NCBI RefSeq assembly: GCF_022201045.2
Contig: NC_068559.1
Location: forward strand, 21,645,501 to 21,709,500
DNA: 64,000 nucleotides
Source of the DNA: Citrus sinensis
Taxonomy: Eukaryota; Streptophyta; Magnoliopsida; Sapindales; Rutaceae
Direction of reading: 5' to 3'
The position numbers and the translations under genes were made by a program. The notes below the pieces were generated by a model. The model saw only the letters and a list, made by a program, of their open reading frames with translations. It ran no database searches and had not been told where the DNA came from. Positions 21,752 through 33,031 of this stretch are shown here, one piece after another (positions within the stretch are counted from its first letter, which is position 1; every line of letters starts with the position of its first letter).

Positions 21752-22605
21752 AATGGATCTCACTTGTATGTATGAATTCAACCAAGAGAGAAACAAAGAA
21801 ATTTAACTTAACCAGTTTGATGAACAGAAGCTGCTGTCGCGGATTAATTGAGATAGAACATTAGTTATTGAATAATGTAATCACCTCTGTTTGCACCCTA
21901 CTTGCTAAAAAAGTAACAAAAAGGAAAATTTTAAAAGAACTAGGAATGTCCAATGCGTTTTAACAAAGTATTCTAAACTTAAACTTGTAGCTTAGTTAAA
22001 GAATTCTTGAAACTTGAGGAAAGAATCCTGGTCGTTTTGCTTTGGTACAAGGGCTTTTTCACTCTTTTATGTTTTTTGTTGGCGCTTGTAACTGAATATT
22101 AGAACTTTAAAGTGCCGCTGGGCGCTGGCGTTTAAAAACGAATAATTATACTTTTCTGTCCAAAGTTTCGAGGGCTAATCATGATAATTGAGAAATACTG
22201 GAATACCATAATGTCTTCCCTACTCCTGGAGCACTAGTGATTCGGTGCTCTCCCAGCCAATGAACATGAGCCACATTATTTTGTGCAGTTCAAGCGAAAC
22301 AAATTATCCTATTTATTATCATATGTATGCTTCAATCGATGTAGTAATATTCGTACACACATAACAAATTATCCTATTTCGTAATTCAAAATTAACCAAA
22401 ATCTCTTGCTGAACAAAACCTATATCTCTATTTTCTTTTTCTTTTTCTTCCGATTTTGTTGCACAATGATTTTCACCGGCCTAAATTTTACTAATTCTCA
22501 TGTATACTTAAATTTTTGGCCTTACAAAATTGTAAATTTTGCAATTGCTCAGGGCCTTATATAACATAACTGCTTGCATGAGTTTGACATATAAGCAAAA
22601 ATGTG
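21752..22605. other. Upstream flank of NBS-LRR gene B
   Basis: It matches unit A to about 21925, then diverges. The stretch 22555-22605 matches unit C near 26905-26950, so unit B once continued into the same flank. I see no gene. Confidence 0.5.
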
Positions 22606-22760
22606 AAGGAAGAATGAGGTGCAAGAAGCAGTTCAATCGGGTTTATTTAGCAAGCCGCAGCCGAATCCCAATATTCTCAACAAAGGAAGAATGAGGTTGC
22701 AAGAAGCAGTTCAATCGGGTTCATTTAGCAAGCCGCAGCCGAATCCCAATATTCTCAACA
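22606..22760. repeat. Tandem duplication, 77-bp unit, two copies
   Basis: The unit beginning AAGGAAGAATGAGG is repeated at 22606-22682 and 22683-22760 with only a few differences. Unit A has the corresponding motif once (around 9385-9440), so the duplication arose in unit B. Confidence 0.85.
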
Positions 22761-22830
22761 ATTTTGAACCAATCCCATATGATGGTAATTAGTTTAATAA
22801 ACAAGACTTTTCTTTGTCATTAACTGTGGA

Positions 22831-23030
22831 TGCCTTGGCCGAAGTGGTGGGCTGCTGCCCTCACAGGCATTGTGAGGGCAGCGGTTCTAGCCCCCACAAA
22901 AGCATTGTGGGGGCTAAATGTTCTTTATATCCTTCTCCCTTGCGAAATGCAAGTGGAGTATGAACATCCTCTCCTTTGAGGGGTTATTTGTATTGGGCAT
23001 GTACTTCATAGAATTCATTGTAATAATGTA
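22831..23030 (+). mobile_element. tRNA-derived SINE-like sequence (ends approximate)
   Basis: An A-box-like motif TGGCCGAAGTGG (22836-22847) and a B-box-like motif GGTTCTAGCCC (22883-22893) are spaced as in a tRNA gene. They interrupt the alignment with unit A right after 22830. Two short hairpins (CCTCAC...GTGAGG and CCCCCAC...GTGGGGG) follow. I found no clear target-site duplication, so the 3' end is a guess. It could be another non-coding insertion. Confidence 0.45.
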
Positions 23031-23109
23031 AGTCCCAATCATAATCTGACTTATTATATATATTGCGTGCGCGTGTTTTCTTTGGTTTGACTAGAATAAA
23101 TCATATATT

Positions 23110-23357
23110 CTTGATTGTAAATTTATAATACTTATTAAAGATTTCTTTAAAAATTTAAAGATTATAGTTATAAACATTTATTAATTACGAGTTTAAAATT
23201 ATTTAATTCATATAGTATTAGTGCTATAAACTTTCATTTTCATTAAAAGGAATTTTAAAAAATAGTTAAATCTTGATTAAACCTAAGATGGTATAGATAA
23301 ATTTTCTGTTAAACGATGTCGTTTGAAGTTTAATATATTTAGCAGATATAGCTTGCT
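23110..23357. other. Start of unit C homology
   Basis: AT-rich DNA aligning with unit A 2141-2330, the spacer upstream of the Cys/His-rich gene. Many substitutions show that unit C is older or more decayed than unit B. Confidence 0.5.
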
Positions 23358-24166
23358 CAAACAGCTCCTCTTCATGCCGCTTCCAATGCTTTCTTCTTCA
23401 TTTGCCGTCGTCGCGACTACCAAAAAGGTACCCATCCCTCTTTTGATCGTCATTTTGCATACCCTTTTCTTCAATCTGATTCTTTCTCTTAGTGTTTTTT
23501 TTTTAAATAATAATTTCATATACCCTTTTGATTCTTTTGGATTGTTTTTGTGGATTCATTTACTTTGTTAATTTTCATTTGGGTTGGTTATTATTGGATG
23601 ATTTAGAAATGCTAATGTACTATGGCAATAATCAGATGCTGTTCATTGTGCCATTAGCCTGCTGCTGATTAAGTTTTCAGGAGTTCATGCTGAGATTCAT
23701 CCGTCTGGTCATGTTTATATTTATTTTGAAAACAGTTAGACAAATTGATAATTACAATAAAATGAATACACACATGTTGCACAACAATGGAGGAGTGTAG
23801 TTTGAAGACTATCAGACAAATTGATAGTCACACCAAACGAATACACACATCGCATAATATCATTGTATGGTTGCTCCATTGTGGTTATGGTGGTTTTAAT
23901 CGCAGAAAGCTATTTGCCACAAGCACCACGACTATTGATGGCATTTCGTTTTGTACTGTTAATAAGTCAACAGATTTTTGCATTAATCTTCTGTTTCTAC
24001 TTTTTTTTTTTTTAAATGTATAACACACGCACACTAGTGAGACTCGAATCCATGACCTGAGTTTTAAGAAGACTGTTCCTTAACATTCAGATATCATTTT
24101 GTACCCTAGAATTTGGTCCATTATTTTCTCTGTTTAGAGTCTCTCAGGTCTTGTCTGTAAGATGGT

Positions 24167-25123
24167 TAGGGATGGCAAAAATCCCCACGGGGACGGGTAT
24201 CCTCGGGGATTTTCCCCATTCGGGGAGGATATGGGGATAATTTCATACCCAATTTCTTATTCGGGGAGGGGACGGGGATGAGGTGGAATCTCCATCCCCT
24301 ACCCATTTCCCCATTTTAATTTTTAATTTAATTTTAATTTTTTAAAATTACTAGTAAATAAATTATAAAATTATAAATATTTGTAAAAATAAAAAATATC
24401 AAAATATTTATATTATTAAACTTTTAGTCCTAATTAGCTAATTAAAGTTCTAAATTTTTATTTAGGACATTAAAAAGACCGAGTAGATTCTATTAGCCAA
24501 ACATTTTTTTTAATTTTGATATTCTTTAAATATTTTAAACTTAAATCTATTTTTTATTTAATTTTAGATGTTATAATTGTCCACAACGAATCACAATTTT
24601 AATATCTAATCTAATCTAATCTAATCTAATATTTACTTTTAATTTGCTCCGATTTAACTATTGTGTTGTAAAGGGAATAGTCCACATTTATAAAGTGCCC
24701 ACGCCACCATTGAAAAAGTTAATTTTGAATCTAAATTCGATTTTATTTGTAACAATTTTGTATTAGACTATTAATTTGTTCATGATAGTTTGTAAAATAA
24801 GTTTGTATCCCTTGCATGTTGCGTTACTTACTAATTTAATGTATGTGACTTTTGTAATAAATATTAATGTAAGATATATTTCGAACTTTATTTTTATTTG
24901 AATTTTTTATTTTAATATGATTAACTCAAAATCGAAAAAAAATGTATTAGTTATTCGGGGATCGGGGACCCTCGGGGATCCCCTGTTATTATTCGGGGAG
25001 GGGATGGGGATTCTCTCAAGTAATTCTGACGGGGACGGGGAGGGGATAGGGACATACGCAAAATATCGGGGATGGGTACGGGGAGATCGGTCCCCTCCCC
25101 TCCCCTCTCCATTGCCATCCCTA
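24167..25123. mobile_element. Non-autonomous hAT element (957 bp) in the unit C pseudogene intron
   Basis: The terminal inverted repeats are TAGGGATGGCAA and, at the right end, TTGCCATCCCTA, perfect over 11 bp. They are flanked by a perfect 8-bp duplication AAGATGGT (24159-24166 and 25124-25131), diagnostic of hAT. Both ends carry arrays of G-runs such as CGGGGA and GGGGACGGGG over roughly 150 bp. The middle is AT-rich, includes a TCTAA microsatellite near 24605, and codes for nothing recognisable. A related element, internally different and in the other orientation, lies at 29797-30789. Confidence 0.92.
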
Positions 25124-26183
25124 AAGATGGTGCATGGTTGTACTGTTTGCATGTTGAAGAAACCTCAATAGGTAGGTTGGATGAATAATTGTATTGCCCA
25201 GTTAAAGCAACTCTTTTTTTGAGTTAGACTGTTGATAACACATTTGAAAGCTGGAATTTTCTACTTGTTTCCTAAGTTTTCAGTCTACTTTCTGAGGTTT
25301 ATTATTATTTCACATCCTCTATTAGGTCTTTTTTTGCATTATAAAGCTGTATTAGAGTCCTTGCAATCAATGTACCTTACATTGATTGTAAGGTAGCAAA
25401 ATCCTTACTACTTTTGGACTCCCCTTGATATTGCAGAGTTTGTGTGTCAGTGTCCCCCCTCCCCTTTTTGGGTTGGTTGTTGAAGAGTCTGAACAAAATC
25501 AGTGTTTTGTTCTGTTAGGATCCCCTCCGGATGCTATATCCGAGACCCAGTCCTTGGTCCAGCCAATGTAGTTAATTTCCCAGTTGGGCTATGAAAACCA
25601 CTGCACATATGATGCGTTGCTCCAAGATAGGGAGTGTGAGACTGGTAGAAATACTAAAAGTGTGCCCCAGCCCTACAATTGTCATAGTTTTAGACATTTT
25701 GAAGAAATGAATACTGCGGTTTTAATTATTTAATAGTGATATGGAAACAAACTACTGTACTGAACCATGTAGTCGACAATCTTTCTACATCGATACACAT
25801 TACTGTAACTGAATTTTAAGAAGTCTTTGGAGAGCTCAAGGGAGTGCATCCTATATATTCTATAGCATCTAGGGATGTCTGCAGATTGTTGACTTGATCT
25901 TGTCATAGTGTCTTATAGTCAATAAGATGTGCTAGTAATTAAATAAATTGTTCATTTTTAAGACCATTGTTTCGGTTAAAGAAATTATTGAAATGAGTTA
26001 GGAGTTTTGGTAAAATTGACATGCTGTAGAGCAAGCGTGAAATAATCAGTGCCCCGTCAAGAGCAATATTGTTGGGTTGATTACAAATTGAGAATAAATG
26101 ACGGCGGTCTTCTTGTTTTAATGGAAAAATGGAAACAAAACTAGGATGAGGGAGAAAAACCTACAAATAATCCATGAGGAGAA

Positions 26184-26206
26184 GGAGAGAGAGAGAGAGA
26201 GAGAGA
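26184..26206. repeat. GA microsatellite
   Basis: About eleven GA units inside the unit C pseudogene intron. Confidence 0.9.
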
Positions 26207-26952
26207 TGCACTGCAAATTTTCCATATGGAGATCTATTTTTGGGTTATTTACCCCTTATTTGTGATTGTTGTTGTTGAAGAAAAACTTATTGGCAAACAT
26301 TAATTGCAGAAACTTCCAGACAATTTGAAATATTGATTGGTAAACTAATTAATGAATGTCATTGCTTGCAATTTCCCTGTCCCTTAAAATGAAAAAAACG
26401 TTTCCTTGCAAGTGGATTCTGAGACTATCTGTTCATATATGCTTTTCATCACACTGAGTGTTGGACAGAGCTCAGTCGGTTGATGTTTAATTTCATGCTT
26501 TTGATTCATGACCTGCCTTATGCTGCCAAGTTTTACGACTGCTGTGGGGCCAAGGATCCTGATGCCTCTGGTTGCGCCACCAGCTTCCATGTCTCTTATG
26601 ATGATGATTGGTGTAATATTCTCTTCCTAATCACCTATATCTCGAACGTTCATTAAATTTGTAGATATCCCCATGTCTCCTCTCTCGACACACATCATTC
26701 CCTGCTGTTCTCCTGTTATATAATTCCAGTCTTCATCTCTTAAACTTTCAACTTTCATCTTTTGTTTTTTTCCCCCTGGGTTGATCTGACATGAATTTCA
26801 AATGATGATCTGAGAGGTATGAACCCTTAGTCACATATTACATTCATGCTACCGAGTCGTTTTTGGAGCCAAAAATAGGTCATGTGCCTGCAATTGGCCA
26901 AATCCATAACTGTTTGCATGAGTTTGATATGCGAAAATGTGAAAGGTAGAAT

Positions 26953-29115
26953 GCAGCTGGCAAAGGAAAAATCAAAGGGCATGCTTCCCACATCAAGATG
27001 GTGGTAGTGGTACATCTTTATGTTTCCTTGACCTTATCCAATATTCATCATTTTTGGTTACTCTGCAATTTTCCGCTGTACATTTTGATCCCACACCATG
27101 TGCTTGACAGTTGTTTCGATTTTATCTCTTTTTTTTTTTTTTTTCCTTTCTATCTTTCAGATCAGCATTTTTGTCTTGATTCTTGAATAGTTGAATATGT
27201 ATGTGTGGGTGGGTATATATAGTACTTAGATTTTGTTTAATTTTCTATTGCTAACTTGATCATTTGTGGCATTAACTTAATATGATTTACATCTTTTTGG
27301 TTGTAGTGTTGATGAGTTGCCTTTATATGATGACCCAATTTTATTCTTTATTTTTTTTGTCTTCATTGGTTTAACCATAGAAAAATAAAATAGTAATAAG
27401 ATTGGTCATTTTGGCTAAACAATTAATGAACTAATGGAGTATATCTCACTCCCCTAGTATATCATAAATTTCCAAAATTTGTCTTCAATCAATTAAACAT
27501 AAATTTCAAAATTCTTTTTTTAAAAAAACAAAAAACAAAAAAGCCAGTACGGATCCTTTAAAAAAAAAAGAAAAAGAGTCATCTATTAGCATACGATAAA
27601 AGCATAATTCGACTAAAGTTGGGACATGGCATGTGGTAGACATGTGGATTGATTGCATATGTTATTGAGTCGTTATATCATCGGCTTCACATTATCAATA
27701 AGCTTCCCCCCCCCCCCCCCCCCCCCCAAAAAAAATCTTCTAAGAATTATGTGTATATTTTTTAGCATAATTGTTGGCTGATCAGAAACTCTTGTCAAGT
27801 AAGTAGGCCTATAATTTAGATTAAACCAGCAATTAACATGAGAAGTTAGGCTGGCTGGCGGGACAAATGGGACAAACTCAAATCTGGTTCAATCAATTAG
27901 CAAGCAGCAGCCAAATTCCAAGATTCTCAACAATTTTGCCATTAAACTCAAATCTGGTTCAAAACTTATATTTGGAAAAACTCATGTTGAACAGATACTT
28001 ATATTTGGAATACTAGTTTTGTTAAAACACCAATTGGACAACAATAAAGACAAAGAATAGGGAGATTTAATAAGAATTAATCTAACTACTCTCTCTAAGA
28101 AGAAAAAAAAAAGAAAAAGAAAACATCTAACTACACTCATTTTCTAAAAATATAAATATATATAATTACACTAGAACCCGTATAAATTTTTATTTTGTCA
28201 AGCAATTACGTGATTAATATTAATTTTATGACCTCAACTCAATGGTCATATCAAGGGCATATTTAATTATTTTATTTTTAATCAACAATTGAGATGTTAC
28301 GCCCTGGAGTTAAACCGGCTGTTATCATTTTGTTTTCTGATTTAATTTCCATTTTAAAAATAATTTTAGACCCCGTGAGCAATGCAACGAATGATTCGCG
28401 AGTTTGGAGGAGTCCATGCATATGGGGCCCACTGGTTGTTTGATGATTGATTATGTCACACGATTCCTGCCACATACGATTATTATCCACCCTTTATCTC
28501 CTTTTTTTTTTTACTCATTTCACTTCTAATTTCATGTTCATGCCCTTACACTATTGATTTATCTATTTTTTATTTTGCACATTTTTTTTTTACTCTTCCT
28601 CATGTTATTGTCCCTTTCTTTTTCTTTTCTTTTTCCTTAGCAGTAATGTTCCAAATTTAATTGAGAAACAAAGTTATAAATGATAAAACTTATTAGTTCG
28701 ATAATTTATAAACTCGTAATAGATGGTACTCATTTTTATTCCTAGATGAATGCAACACGACCGCGTACAGAATACGTCGAGGTTTGGAAAAAACGTGGTC
28801 CTAAGACATTTTTAGTAAGATTAGGGGTTTAACTGATATTTAATTCCTTTAAAACGTGAAGTTTACATTTTGCACCCTTTGAATTTACAGTTTCTTATGT
28901 TTGGCATCTCAATTTGGCATCTCTCTAATATGGTCCACATTATACCAAAATTATATTTCCACCACTAAATGTGACAGTATTGAAAAACTATTTGAAGTCG
29001 GAAAGTTAAGTGAATTTCGATTTATTTTTTAGGATAGTTTTAAAGTATTATATAGATGAAAATTAACTATCTACCTAACTAATCAAGCGAGCAATTTAAA
29101 CTTTAAAGCTCTTGA
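26953..29115. other. Unit C copy of the NBS-LRR upstream flank
   Basis: It aligns with unit A 8478-9450 and 11350-12810. It is joined almost directly to the Cys/His-rich pseudogene, so the NBS-LRR gene and the VHA-H exons that would lie in this unit are missing. The ORFs here are short and not conserved in unit A. Confidence 0.7.
27706..27727. repeat. Homopolymer of 22 C followed by 8 A
   Basis: The unit A counterpart near 9232 reads nine T, four C, three A. The long C run is therefore an expansion, or an assembly artefact. Confidence 0.9.
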
Positions 29116-29788
29116 ATATCAATGGGTTTTCCTCATCTAATTGAAAAGATGTTGAAATAAATGATTCTATTATATGCGCCATAAAAATGATACTCTCTTT
29201 ATGAAAAAAAAATGGTAAGAAAACAAAAGAAGAAGAATATTCAAGCACACTATCGTTTCTCTAGGGTGCATGTAATAGAATGATTAGTATAGAAAGAGAG
29301 AAGTTAATTGTCCAACTTGCCGTGAGAATTTGGCTATCAATTCAAATAAATAGTAATTAAATTTGTCAGTTTAGTTAATTACTTCTACTTGTAAATGTCC
29401 CATCTCAAAAAGATATATTTTATCGGTTAATACATATTGTCAATGCAACCGTCCCTTAAACTAGAAACGTTGAGAGTGATTACTTCATTGCTACTTTGAA
29501 TGTTTCTTACTATTAGCCTTAATAGTTAGTGATACATATGTTGCTTTCAAATTTTACGTATCAAATTGATAAGATTAAGACCTTTAGTTTTTTAATTTTA
29601 AATACTTGAGAGCAAATACATTTTCTTTTGAAATGGGAAAATTTTCTTTTAAATATATTGCGAGTCAATTCGTTTTGTTAAACTCAAATATTTAAGGCAG
29701 CTTTCAGGCAATAACATAAGTATCTAAATATAATTTGTTCGATTATTTTATTATAATTAAAAATATGTTATCACCTGAACTACCTAAT
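29116..29788. other. AT-rich intergenic DNA after unit C
   Basis: No gene and no repeat with clear ends is seen. Confidence 0.4.
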
Positions 29789-29796
29789 ATCAACAT

Positions 29797-30789
29797 TAGG
29801 GATGGCAATGGGGAGGGGAGGGGAGGGGACCAATCTCCCCATACCCATCCCCGATGTTTTGCATATGTCCCCGTCCCCTCCCCGTCCCCGTCAAAATTGC
29901 TTGAGAGAATCCCCATCCCCTCCCCTCCCCGAATAATAACAGGGGATCCCCGAGGGTCCCCGGTCCCCGAATAATTAATAGTCTAATACATTTTTTTTAT
30001 TTTCGATTTTAAATTAATCATATTAAAATAAACTCATACCGCTATTGTAAGCTCGTAACCAACTTTGACAGCACATTAAGGCCTCTAATGTGCTTGGATG
30101 AAGTTTGTTATGGTATGAGCTCATAACTCTACCACTAGTGTTAAAAGCTGATTCAGAAGCAACTGTTGTAATTGGAATTGCCAAAATATCTCTAGCAATT
30201 CGAGCTAATGTAGGATACCTATTAGCATTTGTCTTCCACCAACTCAAAATATTAAAATCTTCCATCCGAGATATAACTTTCTCATCCAAATATGAATCTA
30301 ATTCATCTGCAACAACTGCACAATCTCCATTGTTTACATAATCATCAAAACTTGTCATCCATTTGGTTGCTTTCTTATAAGAATCCCCTGTAGATCTAGT
30401 AGAAGAACTACTACCAGTATAATCAAAGCAATAAACAGTTGGTGAAAACTTCAATTAATACTCTTCAACTAATTCCCGGCAAAGAGTGACCACTTTCCCA
30501 ACATACAACTATTTTGATATTTATTATTTTTAACAATATTTATAATTTTGTTATTTATTTATTAGTAATTTTAAAAATAAAAATAAAATTAAAAATTAAA
30601 ATGGGGAAATGGGTAGGGGATGGGGATTCCACCTCATCCCCGTCCCCTCCCCGAATAAAAAGTTGGGTAAAAAATTTTCCCCGTCCCCTCCCCGAAAAAA
30701 AAATTGGGTATAAAATTATCCCCATACCCTCCCCGAATGGGGAAAATCCCCGAGAGTACCCATCCCCGTGGGGATTTTTGCCATCCCTA
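29797..30789 (-). mobile_element. Internally deleted hAT transposon (993 bp)
   Basis: The ends TAGGGATGGCAA and GCCATCCCTA are flanked by a perfect 8-bp duplication ATCAACAT (29789-29796 and 30790-30797). Subterminal G-run arrays like those at 24167-25123 occur at both ends, in inverted orientation. The interior keeps part of a transposase gene on the minus strand. The element lacks the catalytic part and would depend on an active relative. Confidence 0.93.
30023..30454 (-). pseudogene. hAT transposase C-terminal dimerisation domain fragment
   Basis: A 143-residue open frame matches the hAT dimerisation region: DFNILSWWKTNANRYPTLAR, then ARDILAIPITTVASESAFN, GRVMSSYHNKLHPSTLEAL and the end CCQSWLRAYN. 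The conserved WW, the SESAF box and the LHP..LEAL helix are intact. The upstream catalytic RNase-H-like part and the BED zinc finger are deleted. If transcribed it might form dimers with a full transposase, but that is speculation. I treat it as a gene remnant inside the element. Confidence 0.85.
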
Positions 30790-30797
30790 ATCAACAT

Positions 30798-33031
30798 TAT
30801 AGAGTTTTGTTGGCCTAAGCTCAAGCAACATATCGAATTTAGTAATGAATGTACGAGAGTAGATTATTAACTTTGACAATGAGATAAATCCATATGGTAG
30901 CTAGATAGATATAACTATTCCAAAAGATAAGAGAGTGAGCTGCCAAATCCCATTAAGCATGCATGAACAAGTTACATATAAATCATTATTACTATTAAGA
31001 TTTTTGTTCAATCTCTCTATTTAGGGTAAGTCCCACCTAACACCAAATGATGGCTATTGAAATCGCTACAACTGGAAGAAATATGCTAGAAGGTTTGTTG
31101 GTTGCTAGTCAGCTTCTCACCTTACCCAAAAAAATATTTGTTACACTACTAATTCTTTTTCCATGTCCAATTAGAAATAAAAATTGCTTGTTACGCCAGG
31201 TAAAGCAAATGGGATTCACCCACATCATCTGCCGTATAAGTTATGGCTTTTGTTAATGTCGACTTTATTAATAAATAATTAAATTTGCACTGAGGTCGAA
31301 TTTTGGGGCTCCAAAGCTGATCGTACACTTAAATCTCGTCTATTAAGAGTAGGGCTTTGTTTTCTTATATCTATGGAATAATGTCGAAAATCTTTTTTTG
31401 TTTTTTTTTTTTTTGACCTTTTAATCATGTACTGTTAGATCACCGGCGGCAATGATGACTTTAAAGTGGATCACTACTTCAAAAATTCTCCCTAATATTT
31501 CTGTTTCACTTTTATCCATCAATTTAATTCGTGAAAAAATTATTAACATTTTTGTAAAATCATGTAATCCTGACAATAAGTTTAAGAATTTGTCCATGTC
31601 ACAGTTATTTTTGATGTTCTAAGCGATGCGGATTAATATAGTTTGGGGTGTAACCCAGGATGATTAAATTAAAGGAGTAATTAATCTAACATTTAAGCTA
31701 ATTAATAGAATAATTAATGATATGTTTCAACTGAAAAAACGAAAGCAAGTAGAACGCAGGGTGTGTGCTTTTTTCATTCTTTTTATTTTTTTGGTGTATT
31801 TGAAAAAAATGAGAAACTTTAGTTTAATCAGTTAATTTTTTTTTTGATACTTCGTCATAAAGACTATATAGTATGAAGGGAATGTCCAAGTTTCGATTTC
31901 ATTGTAAATTTGATGAGTTTGTATGTGATATTACTATCATCACGATGCAAGTAATAATTTATATTCAGTGCTACATTTTTTTTTTTTTATACATAGGAAT
32001 TTCTCAAAGGGAGTTAAGATAAGACAAATCGAAGGTAAAATATTCTAAAAAATCGTATGCTAATATCTTAAATTTGTACTTAATAAAATGAACTTGTTTA
32101 ATATATTACAACCGTCACAAATTTTTATGACATATTCTCTGCTGTAAACATAAAATGAAATTGCCATAACATAATTAAAAAAGAAAAGGAAATTTATAAG
32201 AAGTGTGTAACTTGTAAGATAACACTTTCTTTGTAAAACATGTAACACTGTATTAGATAAGAAGAAAAGGGTGATTCAAATAGAGAAAGAGGGCACATGT
32301 TTACATGGAAACAGCCATGTGTCTTCGCCCTTTTCCTTCCTCAAAAGCAGGGTGGTGCCCTAAGAAGGTAGAAATGCACACCTCTCAGTCTCTAATTGTC
32401 TCTGAAAAAGTTATGCCAATTTGCCTTTGTCAGTGTATAACTATAAATAAAGAACTACTCAGGGGCATTCTTGTACTTTCACCGCCTCATTGCTCCCTGC
32501 ACTCCACCTTAAAAATAACACTCTGATTAAAAGAATTTAAAAAAAAAATATCTATGCTCAGAGAGAGAAAGAGAGAGAGTGACTATAGTGTGTTGTACAT
32601 ACAATAACTGCAACCTTTGTTGTGTTGTGTCTGTGGTCAGCCACTTCAAAGACAGAAACACCAACCAAAATAATTTGGTTTTTTCTTTTTTCCTTTCTCT
32701 ATGCTGTAAATTTCTTTCTTTGTTTTTTTGTTTTTGGGCTCACTCACCTCACTTAACTGCTTCAGAGTCTTCAACTTTATTGTTGTGTTTGCTTTTGTTA
32801 TTGCACAAAACAAAATTTTTGAATCTTTTATCATAATCCCATGATCTGAAAATACAAAAACTGAAACTTGGAACTCCCAATCCCGCATCCACATTTACAT
32901 TAAATCCTTATATTCTCTTACAAAAATGTCAGCATTTTAGCAGTAGCCATACACAGCCACTCTCACATTTTACACATTTTTAAAGTTCTCTCTTTCCTCT
33001 TTATCTGCTTACCTATCTCATCACCTCAGTC
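30798..33031. other. Intergenic region and probable promoter/5' UTR of the WEB-family gene
   Basis: 30798-32280 is AT-rich and I see no gene in it. 32540-33031 contains a GA-rich tract (about 32561-32580) and pyrimidine-rich DNA typical of a plant core promoter and leader. The short ORFs here (for example 32305-32526) do not resemble known proteins. Confidence 0.45.

Larger units (their letters stand above)
23358..26611 (+). pseudogene. Cys/His-rich gene pseudogene, unit C
   Basis: Exon 1 remains at about 23358-23427 with its GT donor intact, but the coding start found in unit A is gone. Exon 2 remains at about 26511-26608 and still reads YAAKFYDCCGAKDPDASGCATSFHVSYDDD. Its first codons (the YYELGPDD part) are lost, and the stop TAA is replaced by TGG. 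The intron is enlarged by a hAT insertion at 24167-25123 and other unique sequence. It cannot make the normal protein. Confidence 0.8.

Noticed and set aside
22831..22905. A real tRNA gene at 22.8 kb
   Set aside because: Box motifs are present but no cloverleaf with acceptor pairing could be drawn; a SINE-like origin fits better.
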